Shown here: piece by piece, positions 32,970 through 44,621 of the stretch
Numbering within the stretch: the stretch's first letter is position 1
How the letters are laid out: every line of letters begins with the position of its first letter
Source of the DNA: Niebla homalea
Lineage: Eukaryota; Ascomycota; Lecanoromycetes; Lecanorales; Ramalinaceae
Assembly (NCBI GenBank): GCA_019925105.1
Contig: JAHGAU010000024.1
Span: forward strand, 885,581 to 949,580
Length of the DNA stretch: 64,000 bases
Direction: 5' to 3'
The notes under the pieces: generated by a model
The model's input: only the letters and a program-made list of their open reading frames with translations
Told to the model about the DNA's origin: nothing
Databases searched by the model: none
Made by a program: the position numbers and the translations under genes

Positions 32970-33519
32970 TATCTTGTTGAGATGGTTCTGTTAACCCTTG
33001 GTGGAAAACCGGATTTTCAGAGAGCCTGTTAGCTAGACAATAAAGACCCAACAACAACAAGCCGAGTTCACGCCCGTATGGTGTCCATGTGCAAGCTGTA
33101 CTGGTTCAGCTGTGTACTGTCCAGCTAATCATCAGAAAAGCAAAGTCCCATCGATTCATCCAACCTCAGAGATCGTCAATAGAGCTAGAACAGCTGACCA
33201 TAAAGTGTGAAGAAGCTGCGAAGATGGATTGGCGCCGTGGCCATATACCAATATTCCAATATTTACTTTGCGGCCTCATCAAGTTAGCCAAAAATACGTT
33301 AGCGCCTTCGCGGGGGAGAATGCATATCCGAAGTATTTCCGAGGGCACCTTCGAACATCTGACTCGACCACGGTAGAAACGTAATATCTCTCCTTTTCTT
33401 TTCGTGTATAGACTGTTCGATCTCGTGCTGGGGGCATGATTGTCTCTATACTTACCCTCATGGGTTCACTCTTGATCCAACTGCGGCAATGAAAGCACCG
33501 CCTCGACTACTCTCCCGCC

Positions 33520-34523
33520 ATGTCCAGCGTAGTCATTAAGATTGGCTCTTTGGTCATAAAATCACTTTCCAAACCCATTGCTGCAAGTCTGGAGTTTTTC
33601 TATCTATCTCTGCGTTTACTCATATGTCTCAGAACAGGATCAAGCAACAAGCTCGCGAACATGACCGTTTCCGTCGCTACTGCGTTAAGCTCGCTCAAGG
33701 CATCCATCAATGGGACATGCGATTCCGACTTGGCCTACTACAGGACGCCGCCGCTATTGACAAGCAATTGGCCCGCGACGCAGCCGAACGAAAGGCAGAA
33801 GAGGCAGAGAAGCGAAAGTCGCACGGTCCGAAGACGGAAGCACAGACGAAAGCTGACGAGAGAGCCAAGGAAAAGGGACATGAAAAACATAAAGAGGAAG
33901 ATAAACCCAAGCCAAGGCCGAGAATCCGACCTCTGTCCGAAGCAAAAGCTATTGATAGCGGTGCCAACTTTGTGAGCGAAACGTTCTTGCTAGTGGTTGC
34001 CATTGGGACCTTGTTCGGTGAAAGGTACTACAGTAGTAGAAAGGAGAATAGTAGACGAGAAGATGTGGCCGAGAGGATTGAGGGATTAGAGGAGTATGAA
34101 AGGAATGTGAGGAAGGGCATGTTAGAGCTGGAGAAGGAGGTCCTGAGACTGAAGGGAGAGAAGGCTGGGCTGTTGTCGAAGGCTCCTGCAAGAATCCTTC
34201 CAAGGGAAGTATACGAGCTGGAGGGGAAGGAGGAAAGTGACGAAAAGCAGCCAAAAGGCTGGCTTAGCTGGTTCAAAACCATTGGTGTCATAGACCAAGA
34301 GCATCAACCGGAGCCGACGACGAAAGCTGCAGAGGAGCATGTTCAAGTTGCCGATGCTAAGCCACAAGTTGAGACGAAGACGCTTTACGATCGGATCCTC
34401 CATCCCACGGCTACAGCCTCGCCAAAAGAAGTTCGAGAGGCGCATCCGTCCTCGCCACCGTCATCTCTACAGTCCAGTGGCGAAGTCAAAGCCTCGTCGC
34501 CTCCAACGAGACCGGCGACTTGA
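33520..34523 (+). CDS. OPA3-like mitochondrial protein
   Basis: Two exons, 33520-33582 and 33633-34523, give 317 aa. The 50-nt intron begins GCAAGT and ends CAG, a GC-AG intron. Only this choice joins KIGSLVIKSLSKPIA to NRIKQQAREHDRFRR, the conserved start of OPA3 proteins. Further family features are AQGIHQWDMR and a hydrophobic segment FVSETFLLVVAIGTLFGE (about residue 140). A coiled coil of Glu/Arg/Lys follows (about 160-205). Between these lies a ~50-residue Lys/Glu-rich insertion. The last ~100 residues are disordered and Pro/Ser-rich. OPA3 family members localise to mitochondrial membranes; the fungal role is unclear. Initiation at 33624 inside the intron would lose the conserved N-terminus. 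Confidence 0.85.
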
Positions 34524-34993
34524 CAAAGCATGATCAGGACGGCCCGAAACATGTTCGTAGAGTATGTCATTGGGGAAAGGATAGTAGACGAGCCAACGGT
34601 TTGTACATTACATGTTTAAGAGGCGTTGTCGGAAGATACCCACAGAGCATGAATCTCTACTCGTTTTGGGATTTACATCCTTAGAGAAGAAAATCCACTT
34701 ACGCGGTTCGACTCCAATCTCCATCCTTCACTTTCTTTCGTATTCTCGCTCCACGTTTGTCACAGACCAATCCTCCGATAAGGGGGCAGACACTTTATCG
34801 CAAATTCGAGAATCAATCTCCAGGCGTTTGTCATGTTTTGTGCCTCCCTACGTCGTCGCCCTTCCCTTGATGGGTTGACTCCGCACCTCACATCCGCCAT
34901 CAAATCGCCATTACGAGGCAAGTCCTGTACTCTCTCTTCACTCGGCCCCATCCCAATCCCTCCAACTGTAGACCTCTGATGCCACCTAAATAG
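34524..34993. other. Intergenic, no clear gene
   Basis: May contain the undefined first exon of the gene at 34994-36309, but no convincing start codon joined by splice sites was found. Confidence 0.4.
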
Positions 34994-36309
34994 AGTCCAA
35001 CCTCAACACCCACGACCTCTCTCTCCCCCTCCAGCAAGGTCCGACCCCTCGCCAAATCTCAACAAGCCGCAACAATAACCTATTCCTCATCCTCACTCCA
35101 TCCGCACTGCTGCCCGCAAACCAGTCATCAACACTGGCCCGCGTTGATCGTTTCAGCCACCTCGTCGCCGATCCTACACCTGCAATAGCGTTTCTGCTCA
35201 GCACGCCTCCTGCCCCTGGACATACAGCCAATGGCTTAGCTGCGTTGATGCAGCTTCAGATGCTGTAGGTCTTCTCTACTTTCGTCAGACAATATAATCA
35301 TCATGCTATTCATCACTCCTCCTATCTTTTCAATCGCAATCCATCCCCTATCCATGACCGTTTCAGCCTCGTATACCCCAGCTATAGCCCCATTAAACCC
35401 CCTTCCATAACCCCCCTTTCACATCACATTTCCTTTTCCTCTCCATTTCCCCTCTCCACTTAGCCCCTCCATTTCCCCTCCCCCTGAATTTCGTACTCTA
35501 CTCGCTTCCCCCTTCCCCAATCCCTACTCACATTACCGTATCAACCACCCTCTCCACCTCCCACCTATCCCTCCCCCCACGACTCCCAACCACAGCCCAG
35601 CTAACCCCTCCCCTCCCTTTCTCCCCTTAGCCTCCCTCATCCCTCCCCGCCCCTCCTCCCCATCCCCCACCCCGCCGCCCTCCTACCCGTCCTAACATCC
35701 TACACCACCGCCCTCGTCACACCCAACCCCCACCATAACCACCACCTCACGACCCACCCGCCTCGCACGCAGGCTCTGGGATTACTACGCCACACCACCA
35801 CCTCCGACGCCGGAGTGAGCGAGCACGGCGTCCACATCCTCAGCGACCTCTGCGGCTCCATGACCGAAGTCGTGGAAATGGCGAGGGGAAGAAGAAGAAG
35901 GAGGGGTGATGAGATGGTGCGATGGTTGGGACGCGGAGAGGCGGGTGGGGTGAAGGGGTTTTGGATGGCTGGCGGGGAGGGAGGGGGGGACGGTGCTTGT
36001 GATGGCGGTGGCGAAGGAGAGGTGCGAGAGGGGGGTGGTGTTGTGGACCAGGAGCAGGAGGAGGAGGAGGTGATGATGATGTTGGATGAGGATGTGGGAG
36101 GGGAGGGGAGGAGTGGGATGGTGGTGGATGAAGGTGTGGAAGGGGGAGGGGGATCGGGGGATGGGATGGGAAGGGGGTATGTGCTGCGGGAGGATGTTGG
36201 GTATGATACTACTACTACTGGTAGGGGGATCAAAGGTGGGTATCGAAGCACGTGGCGAGGCAACGAAGGGTTGGAGGAAATCGATCGATTGTTGGGACTT
36301 TCGAGATGA
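34994..36309 (+). CDS. Conserved fungal protein of unknown function; 5' end unresolved
   Basis: Tentative model with exon A 34994-35264 and exon B 35631-36309. Exon A is entered by an AG at 34992-34993 and contains NNNLFLILTPSALLP, FSHLVADPTPAIAFLLST and NGLAALMQLQML. The donor GTAGGT at 35265 and the acceptor CTTAG at 35626-35630 join in phase 2. This gives MLLPHPSPPLLPIPHP, then LLPVLTSYTTALV, then EHGVHILSDLCGSMTEVVEMA, with a Gly/Glu-rich acidic tail ending GLEEIDRLLGLSR. The order of hydrophobic strand, FLL, QLQ, LLPIP, LLP.L and a C-terminal helix looks like one domain, but it was not tied to a named family. The first exon with its ATG is missing. The 366-nt intron is long for this region and is almost pure pyrimidine on this strand. 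Some of exon B may be over-extended. Confidence 0.45.
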
Positions 36310-36471
36310 TGCCAGCCAGGTCGAGCTTACTTAGCTTGTCCCTCATTTTGTAAGTGCTTTGCTGCTGCTGCTGTAGCCATTTCGGCAACCACAAGCGAGG
36401 ACTCATGCTTCCGAGAGAAATACCTACATATACATTCACACATTTCGATACTCCTGTGACACCACCATACG

Positions 36472-36903
36472 TCACACATCACCGCGCAGCGGTTCGCGGG
36501 TCGGGAAGCGGCAAGACCTTAGATCCCGGGCTTTAGTCGCAAAGAAACTTTTATACAAGGTCCAACGCTGGAGGAGCTGGTTTCCCGGATCAGGAATGGT
36601 GCGTGGGGAAGTGTCATCACCGCGCCATGGTGGTGGTGGTGGTGGTGGTGGCGATGGTGGCGGTGCCTCGGTTAGATAGCTCTCGGAAACGGGCGTGTTT
36701 GGGAGAACCTGATGATTTGGATCTTTTGGAGGATTGCAGAGCGCAATTTGTGAAGCGGGATGCAGATGTTGTTGAATGAGTATGGTTTGTAGTGGTTCAG
36801 AGGTATGTGCTAGCTTTCTACGTCTAGAAAACATTTCCTGAAAGTAGTCTCTTTGAGGTCCGACAGCCATCGACAGTGCCAAATCTGCATTTTCTCTAGC
36901 CAT
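36472..36903 (-). CDS. Hypothetical proline-rich ORF just downstream of the MutL gene
   Basis: The first ATG in this frame is at 36903 (143 aa, MARENADLALSMAVGPQ...). The frame is however open further upstream to the TAA that ends the MutL gene at 37030, with plausible protein sequence (YIASSHIERARRILLQ) before the ATG. It contains a PPPSPPPPPPPPW stretch from a (GGT)n tract at about 36627-36651. It is either a small separate gene with a missing first exon, or a C-terminal extension of the MutL gene reached by splicing or lost by a stop mutation. No family recognised. Confidence 0.25.
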   Translation of the reverse strand: MARENADLALSMAVGPQRDYFQEMFSRRRKLAHTSEPLQTILIQQHLHPASQIALCNPPKDPNHQVLPNTPVSESYLTEAPPPSPPPPPPPPWRGDDTSPRTIPDPGNQLLQRWTLYKSFFATKARDLRSCRFPTREPLRGDV

Positions 36904-37029
36904 CAGCCAACAGGAATTTTGAAGCAAAATCCGTCTAGCTCTCTCTATATGCGAAGAAGCTATGTATAACCCATATGCTGATGTGCCGACAATACGCACC
37001 AATGCCAAAAGAAAGCTACGGAAGCCACT

Positions 37030-39864
37030 TTATATATTTCCCAATGACATAGCCTTCCCAACCCCCTCAGCAACATCTACATCAACTCGTTCAGCTTTAC
37101 CGTTCTGAGAAATCAACATTTGAACCAACTCCTCCACGGCCTCTTGCCAATATTCGACCTCACTATCATTGCACATTGCAAAGGCTGACCTTTCCTCGTC
37201 GTTACTATCGGCACCACGAGTATTTCTTTGCATCTCCCGCTCAATGTCACGAATGGACAGGGGAATCGTCAACAGCAAGTCCGTCACAGCGTCTTCAGCC
37301 CTCACAGTCTCTAGAGGAAGCTGTGCCAAACGTGGAGACTTGCCGCGGTTGCCTCCATTGCCTTCGGCCTCAAATTGCGCTTGCTGGTGACGAATGAGGC
37401 AGGCGCGTGGATCATAAGGATCAAAGACTGTGGACTGGGGATTGGGAGAATGTAGTGCTGCAATAGCATTACGTTGGCGGTTCATATGTGGGGAAGGTTT
37501 GGAGTGTGGGAGTGAGACCCGTGGTGAACAGAGAGAGGTTGGTGAGAGCGGGCTGTCGAGGTGGGCCGCTGCTGCTGCTTGCTGTTTTCGTTGCCGAAGA
37601 ACTTCGCGGCGTTGCACTTTTTGTGATAGCTTGTAGTCGGCTGTTGCGCGTGTTTTGCGGGCCTCGTAGTCCATGCTCAGAGCAAGATCTGGATGGGCAG
37701 GCGAGGAGGAAAGTAAGGGGGAACTGGCTGGAGCTCGCTCAGACCTTTCGTCATCGCGAAGATCCAGGGCATGAACACTGGTGGTAGTATAGCCGTTCGT
37801 ATTGCTAGCCCCGCAAATCCGAGATTGCTTTCTTTGAGGCTGTGACCCAGTCTTGAACCAGACGTCTTGTAAATTGTTGACGGGAGGAGTCAAGGCTTTG
37901 TGGAGCGACTTGGAGTCTTGTTTGCGAGCGGACCTATCCCCTTGAGGTCGCTCGCTGATGTCGCGAATGTTACTCAGGGCTGTCCCTTGAGGAAGCGCAG
38001 CAGCGGTTGTAAAGCCGTTGGATTGCTCAGAGCAAGGCTCAGTCCTACCAGGGTCAATCGTAATGCCCAGATGTTGCCCAGGTTTCTCAAAGTTTTGCCT
38101 GCGTGAGCTTTTGATATAGCGATCAAGGCCGCCGATGCATTGTGATGGACTTTCATTTCTCGGTGGTAAGGGCTGTTCATCCTTCTGGTGACGTTTTGGC
38201 CGAGCGCTCAGTGGGTACGGGAAACGAGGAGGCGAAGATTGGTCAGGTGATAATAAGCCGTCATTGAGAGGACCAAGTTTAATTGGAGTCAGATGTGTTT
38301 GAGTTTGCTCTCGCCCAGGTGTTGGCAATTGAACATCCTCGTCATGACCAACATTCTCACTTCGCTTGGGCTTTGGCTCGCGCATGGTTGAATTGAACTT
38401 GGCGAAGGCCCAGGGATTTGAAATGCTGACATCGTTTTCCAGACTGTCTTCCTCTGGAAGTATCCTATGAATCCTACTCTCCCCAGCAAGAGATGGCTCC
38501 GGTTCGGATTCGATTGGAGAGGATGCTGCAGGAGGGGAGACTAGTGGTGTGAGAGCTGTTTGTTCGGAATCTGAACGCAAGAGACGTCGCGGCTTTTGGG
38601 CGAGCATTAGGTCCTCGAAGGATACATTTGGATCAGTCCACTTTGCATTCACAGGCTGATCAGCTACATCTAATTCTCCGTACACAGACTTGAAGAACGC
38701 CGCGGCAGAATCCAGAACAGCACTTGGGCTAGCGAAAAGAACGTCGTCTTTCGCGGGCTCAATATTTGCATCATAAGACCCTCTCGGACATATCATATTG
38801 AGACACATTATCGGATCGACCTTCTGCCCTCTTGCGAATGTAGTAGCCGCAGACTTAAAATACTTCTTGAAGATGCTGGCAATCTGCTTCATCGTCCCCC
38901 TACTGCCAGACAAGGGTCTTGAATCGATAGAGAAGAAGTACCGGGGAGGAATGGTTTGAGAAGAATCAAAAGTCGATTCTGGTTTCGGTAAATATCCTTG
39001 GAAGACGTAGCCTTGCTGGTTGAGCGATTGCGAGAGACCCGTACTTATATCAGCAGACCTCTGAGATTCTGATGAGGTACCGCTTTTCCAGCAAACGTAC
39101 TTGTAATGCTCACTGATCTTGACTCCGAAGATCTTGATTGCGGCATCTTCCATCGAGGGTGGGTCAGGCTGGCTCCCGAGGTGCATATGCTTGGGCGCGT
39201 AGGTAAAGTCTTGAGCATTCTTCTTCGCTTTGAGAACTTTCAGGCTCATTCTTATCGAAGGATGAGCTAGAACATAGCTTTGCATCAAACGTTTCACCCT
39301 GGCAAGCTGCGAAGCATGCTGTTTCAAAGCACTCTGCCTCCTCACAGGCATAGCCTTAAGAAAGTCTACAAGCACTACCGTGGTCCCAGGAGGGTGTGAG
39401 ACACGCTTTTCACTACCCCATGTCAGCGACTTTACACAGACGCATGATTATACCTACCCTACACGTGACCCATGAGGACTATAAGACATCTCAGTCGCTG
39501 TCTCTTCCCCGTCGACTCTTGTCGCGATCTTCAAAAGTGCACTCATGGTGGCAGTACTATGGAGAGCCTCTCCTCGGAAACCTAGAGACCGCCCTCCAAG
39601 ACGCTCAAGATCTTCGAGATTTCGAATTTTACTCGTACAAGAGCTCTGGCAAAGTAGGTTGCGATCTTCAGGCGCAACACCGTGACCGTTATCCTTAACT
39701 TGAATCTTGTCGAGCCCATTAGCAGAAACTTCAACCATGATAGACGTAGCTCTTGCGTCTATTGCGTTCTCCATCAATTCTTTGACTAACGAATGAGTGT
39801 CTGTCAAACATTGCGAAGACCCAATGATCTGGATCGTGTTTTGCGGGAGTGCTTCGATAGGCAT
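37030..39864 (-). CDS. MLH2: MutL-family mismatch-repair protein, MLH2/human-PMS1 type
   Basis: Exons 39864-39463 and 39405-37030 (57-nt intron) give 925 aa. The N-terminal GHKL ATPase is clear: ELMENAIDA (Glu29, Asn33), DNGHGV (Asp58), TSKI and GFRGEALHS. After the junction comes HPPGTTVVLVDFLKAMPVR, the MutL transducer region. The middle (about 380-640) is disordered. No DQHA-x2-E-x4-E endonuclease motif was found, and the end lacks the C-terminal Cys motif of Mlh1/Pms1-type nucleases. This fits the non-nuclease Mlh2 branch, which partners Mlh1 and limits gene-conversion tracts. Assignment to Mlh2 rather than a divergent Pms1 rests on that absence. The start is at MPIEALPQ. Divergent from PFA4 with a 410-bp shared upstream region. 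Confidence 0.82.
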
Positions 39865-40274
39865 TTCTTTATCCTACGTATCTGTTCGACGTTCGTATAT
39901 GGGGAGATACAGGACCTCGAGACCGTTCACGTCAAGACACGCTTTGGAAGGCATGGTCGGATGAGCGATCATCAGACTTGCTGATTCCGGTGATTTACCG
40001 AACACACACCAAACTTATGATTGCAAAGACTCTTCATAACCTTGATGACTGCGGATTTTCGATAGATGATGCAGATAAGTATACGCGCTTACATGCTGAA
40101 GCATATGGTACAACATGACCTTCTGGATGTGGAGTCCATCATTGGCACCGCCAAGACCAAAGATCTAATCACGTAATCAATTTTTAGCCTGACATTCATC
40201 GTCTCAATTTCTCTCATCCTTCCCTCCTACTGCACTTTGGTAATGTAGGATCAGCTTTCGGTGGGCCAGTAGCC

Positions 40275-41658
40275 ATGACAAAGACGGCGTTGGGTCTTAT
40301 GACCCTACCAGCTGTCGTTACATTAATTGCTTTTCTCTCCTACGGTTCCCAGCTACTATTTCAAAAACTTGAACCTCATCCCCTTGAGGCTCAGCAGAAG
40401 ATTATTTTCAACATATTGATCATCTGCATATGGATTTCATACCTTCGGGCATGCTTTGTCGATCCTGGGCGGGTGCCTCAGCGCTCCAATGAAAAGTCAA
40501 TGTATCTGAGTACTGGACTTGCCGCAGATACTAAGCCGAGATGGTGTCGCAAGTGTGATGCATACAAGACCCCTCGCGCTCACCATTGCAAATCATGCTC
40601 AAGGTCTCACGTACGATCTCATGGCAACTCAACACAATCTAATTATTTGTGGTAGATGCGTGCCCAAAATGGATCATCATTGTCCATGGACAGTTAACTG
40701 CGTTTCTCATCGGACGTTCCCTCACTTCTTTCGCTTCTTATTTTACTCATTTGTGGCGATGGTATACCTCGAATATTTTGTTTGCATCAGAGGCGCTGTG
40801 CTTTGGGCTGGTCGGGACCGTGCCAGCGTTCGTCTCACGTTCCTGTTTTATTGAATTGTCAATTAACGGGCTTGCAACAGTATCTTGGGCCAAGTGCACC
40901 ACACATCGGCGTACTTTTTGTGCTTTTCATGGCAAACTCGCTAGCCCTCTTTGTCATCGGGCTACTTTTGGTTCGCAATATCTGGACCTTAGGATCCAAT
41001 ATTACCACCATCGAAAGCTGGGAAATCGAGAGACACGATAGCCTCGTACGGCGCGCCAAAAGGAATGGTGGCTACGTCGATGGTCCAAACGGAGTCAGAG
41101 TTCGGATACGGCATCAAGAATTTCCATTTGACATAGGCCTTTTGAAAAACATCTGTCAGGGCATGGGAGGATCCCCTCTGCTGTGGCTATGGCCGCTGGC
41201 ACCAACGCCTTCTAACCACTCCGGCCTGTGCTTCGAGACCAATGGATTTGATGGTGCTGTACTCCGCCAAAGTCAAATATGGTTTCCGCTGATCGTCTTT
41301 AGACGGCCCCTGGCCTCCGATGGATCCGGACCGAATGCCTAGACAAACATGGGCAGGGCAAGCAACCGATGGCTTCATGTTCGATAGAGCAGGTAGCACC
41401 CCTGATCAGCAAATCGATGCTTTTCGTAAAAGGCAGCAGCATGATTTGAAACGATTTGGCATGGAATCCCACGAAGCCAGACAGCCTCTTCCTGATACTC
41501 GCACAGGGCACGACCAGTATAGATCACATGGACACGAATGGCGTGATGCTGATGGGGACAGGCTTGATGATTTTGGAGTCGACGAGGAGATCGACTTCTA
41601 CGAGGATGACACCCCTTTACGAGAAATTATGCGAAGACAGAAAGAGAAGATAAAATGA
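40275..41658 (+). CDS. PFA4: DHHC palmitoyltransferase, Pfa4 type
   Basis: Exons 40275-40603, 40656-40827, 40881-41253 and 41303-41658 give 409 aa; introns of 52, 53, 53... and 49 nt all keep frame. Two transmembrane helices precede the cysteine-rich domain RWCRKCDAYKTPRAHHCKSC, which the first intron splits from DHHCPWTVNCV, the catalytic motif. Two more transmembrane helices (FLFYSFVAMVYLEYFV and FVLFMANSLALFVIGLLL) follow. The C-terminus carries NGYVDGPNGVR-like and DPDRMPRQTWAG sequence typical of Pfa4. Family knowledge: an ER-located S-acyltransferase that palmitoylates chitin synthase 3 and other membrane proteins. The second intron uses a weak donor, GTTCGT, chosen because only it restores RASYLGPSAP in frame. 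Confidence 0.88.
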
Positions 41659-43502
41659 ACCAGATTTGTTACACCACCTCACACCACGTTCACTCCGAAC
41701 GGATATGGCCTTGACTCGCTCGCTATTACTGAATCAGGTTACTCCATCGACAAACCTGCTGTTAAAGTATCGGCTCACGACATGCGCGACAAAGCGCCCA
41801 CCCAACCAATTTCATGTACTTGCCCGCCCTCCATTCTCTAGTTTGCGGGGTAAGGCCGGATCGTGAGTCTGGATCTCGATGCACCGGGGCTGCCACGCGA
41901 CGGTGACTTTAATGCAAGTCATCACGGGTCGGGTCCCTCTAGTCAGATGATACAGCGTTAGGCTTCTTGATCTGCGCTGTGCATCAACAGGCGGAAACAT
42001 AGAACGATTCCCTCAATGTTATTCCTGACAGAGCCTCTGGGTCGCTGGGCGATGAAGAGCAAATGACTTTAGGTTGGCAGGGTCGGTATCACCAAATCAT
42101 TGCAAACGTCTTTTCATGGCCTTTCCAGGAGAGGCCGAGATCCTATGTTCCAGCCACTGGTTCGTATTTGGAGTTGGTTCAATAAATACTACGAAGATAG
42201 ACCTTACGATGTAGGCCGAAGAAGCGTGTTGCAAACCTTTTGTTGCTATGGGATGTAATGGAAAGAGGACAGCGAGAGCCAGAAATATCCTCCCATAATG
42301 GCTGAGGATTCGGCAATGTTGGCGGCAGTACGGTCCGTTTGGAACTACTGCAGCTGGCCTGTGGAGAATCTGCCTCGGTCCAGAGGGAGGATCCTCATGT
42401 TCACATGTTGTCGGGTGTGCGATGTGATCATCATTACCAACGTCGGGTGCTTTGCTTTGCTTGGGGTTCGCAGAGGGTACAGGTGGCGTTCAAGAAGAGT
42501 ACTGCTGTACTACGAGGAGAACTAGAAAAACCCAGGCGAGTATGGGGCTCCACCGACCATAAACGGCGGTTATCCCCGCCACGACCCCCACGCTTAGAAA
42601 GCCGTTCCACCAAACGCTTTCGACGCCGAAATTCCAGGCTATGCCTCTCAGCAGATAATCGGAACCCATATCTGCAAGCCACGTTGTCAAAGATTGCCGA
42701 ATGGGTCGGATCCAGGAACGCCAGGGTTTCGATGCATTATGGCCGAGATCGGTAGCCTGCTTGACCGTTGACGACCAATGTGGCAATGTCTGCATTCATC
42801 CGTTTCAAAAGCCTTCAGATCCTCCACGCCCAGAAAAGACCGCGCACGCGCCATCTTACGAAATCGGAAGTGACTGATTGGCATGAATTTCCCCGGCCGT
42901 AGAGTTCCAGTCCCGTAAAGCTTCCCGGAGACATGCTTGTACATGTCGCCTAGCCACTTGAGGACCATTCGTCCATTCTCCTCATGGCAATCGGAAGCGA
43001 ACCTCACATCTTCTTGAAGTCTTGTCTCGTGACGCTACATGACTCTACAAGCTGAGGATGCATGCATGTAGCATATTTTTGACGAATGGCACCGTGGATG
43101 GAGAGGGGTATGGCAGCTTGTACGAATACATGAAACCATCGTCGTTGCCTCCGCAGTGATGCCATATGACCCCTCGGCTGAAAAGTGAAAGTCTTTATTC
43201 GTTGCTCCACTGATTGACGTGGGCTATTAAAATTTCCGGAGGCAGTGCTTGACCCCCACACGTAAACCTTCTTCTATTCTTTGTCGTGCTCGGGCCTCCG
43301 TTGATCACAGTCAGTTCAAGGCGTACAGACTTCCTCTACCATTATTTAAAAGTGGAGTGGTGGCTGTCTCTCATGGCTTTTTCTTTCATGAACGCCGAAT
43401 CCCAAATTCTGTTACCTATTCCTTCCCTCGTCATTCCGGATACTTGGTTGAGGACCACCATCACAAGTTTACGGATCCTTCCATCAAACCATTCGTATCA
43501 TC
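41659..43502. other. 1.8-kb region between PFA4 and the aldolase; at most a weak ORF
   Basis: Nothing firmly supported. Overlapping minus-strand frames at 42490-43007 include a 101-aa frame (listed separately) and a 94-codon frame starting MVLKWLGDMYKH. Neither was recognised and no consistent splicing connects them. Confidence 0.4.
42490..42795 (-). CDS. Possible small membrane protein, unrecognised
   Basis: A 101-aa frame starting MQTLPHWSSTVKQ. The C-terminal half is strongly hydrophobic (FLSVGVVAGITAVYG, ILAWVFLVLLVVQ), giving two predicted membrane segments. It could be the last exon of a larger gene, since the overlapping upstream frame (42687-43007) also looks protein-like, but the junction was not found. 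It may equally be a chance frame. Confidence 0.22.
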   Translation of the reverse strand: MQTLPHWSSTVKQATDLGHNASKPWRSWIRPIRQSLTTWLADMGSDYLLRGIAWNFGVESVWWNGFLSVGVVAGITAVYGRWSPILAWVFLVLLVVQQYSS

Positions 43503-44621
43503 ATGACATCTCACCACGGCTCCCCCCTGACCAGTACCTTCCATGCCAACCTGCCTTCACGTCAAGATTCCAATCCGACGAGCCCAAGTACGACCGCTTC
43601 TGTCTACTCGCAGGCAAACTACACGGATGCATCTGACATCACTTCTCTTTCCTCGAGCGATGACCTTCGTCACCACAGCAGACCCTTGAGACCCGGCGTC
43701 TATGTGCCGACAGTGACCTTCTTCAATCCAGAAAATGAGGATCTTGATCTCCCAACCATCATCAAGCACGCTGTCAGACTTGCGAGAGCAGGCGTTGCAG
43801 GCATCACCACCCAAGGCTCTAATGGCGAGGCAGTTCACCTTTCGCCACAGGAGCGGAAGCAGGTCACCAAGACCACCCGCAAGGCGCTAGATGGCGCGGG
43901 TTTTACTACCATGCCCATCATTGTCGGATGTGGCGCCCAGTCAACCCGTGAAGCAATCGAGCTATGTCACGACGCAATGGCTTCAGGAGGCGACTATGCT
44001 CTGGTCCTGCCTCCATCTTACTACAAAGCCATGCTGGGCCAAGACTCGCTGCTCGACTTCTTCCACGATGTTGCTGATGTTTCTCCCATCCCGATCTTGA
44101 TTTACAATTATCCCGCTGCGGTCGGCGGCATTGATTTTACTTCCGATACCATCAACACCCTGTCCAAGCACCCCAACATAGTTGGCTGTAAGCTCACGTG
44201 TGGCAACACTGGGAAGTTGGCAAGGATCGCGGCGGCAACCAACGCCGCTACTCCCAGCCATGCTGGCTCAGGCTTCATGTGCATGGGCGGCTCTGCCGAC
44301 TTCACCCTCCAGACTCTTATCGTGGGCGGATCGGGGGTCATTTGCGGGATGGGGAACATCGCGCCCAAAGCGGCGGTGAAGGTGATTGAGCTTTACGCCA
44401 GAGGCAAGATTTCCGAGGCGCAGAAGTTGCAAGCCGTTGTGGCTCGAGGCGACTGGGCTGCCATCTCGAGTGGTATCATTGGCACGAAGAGCGCCCTGGA
44501 GACATATTTCGGGTATGGAGGGTATGGACGCAAGCCTTTGCCTCGAGTGGGCAAAGAGGAAGCGGCTCAGTACGGTGAAGCTTTCAAGGAGTTGGTGAAC
44601 CTGGAAATGTCCCTGGCTTGA
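43503..44621 (+). CDS. DapA/HOGA-family aldolase (dihydrodipicolinate synthase-like)
   Basis: An intronless gene of 372 aa. The first ~60 residues are Ser/Thr-rich and lie outside the family fold. The TIM barrel runs from PGVYVPTVTFFNPE to the end. Family features: TTQGSNGEAVHLS (the pyruvate-binding G-S-N-G-E), LVLPPSYYK, LIYNYPAAVGG with the catalytic Tyr201, and VGCKLTCGN with the Schiff-base Lys230. Family knowledge: these class I aldolases add or remove pyruvate. Fungi make lysine by the alpha-aminoadipate route, so a true DapA role is unlikely. 4-hydroxy-2-oxoglutarate aldolase or 2-keto-3-deoxy-sugar acid aldolase activity is more plausible. The substrate cannot be read from the sequence. 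Confidence 0.88.
   Translation: MTSHHGSPLTSTFHANLPSRQDSNPTSPSTTASVYSQANYTDASDITSLSSSDDLRHHSRPLRPGVYVPTVTFFNPENEDLDLPTIIKHAVRLARAGVAGITTQGSNGEAVHLSPQERKQVTKTTRKALDGAGFTTMPIIVGCGAQSTREAIELCHDAMASGGDYALVLPPSYYKAMLGQDSLLDFFHDVADVSPIPILIYNYPAAVGGIDFTSDTINTLSKHPNIVGCKLTCGNTGKLARIAAATNAATPSHAGSGFMCMGGSADFTLQTLIVGGSGVICGMGNIAPKAAVKVIELYARGKISEAQKLQAVVARGDWAAISSGIIGTKSALETYFGYGGYGRKPLPRVGKEEAAQYGEAFKELVNLEMSLA

Noticed and set aside
35700..36263. 187-codon minus-strand frame, Pro/Ser-rich
   Set aside because: It is the antisense of the G-rich exon on the + strand; low complexity with no recognisable content.
43557..44368. Minus-strand frames opposite the aldolase gene
   Set aside because: Antisense shadows of a clear DapA-family coding sequence.
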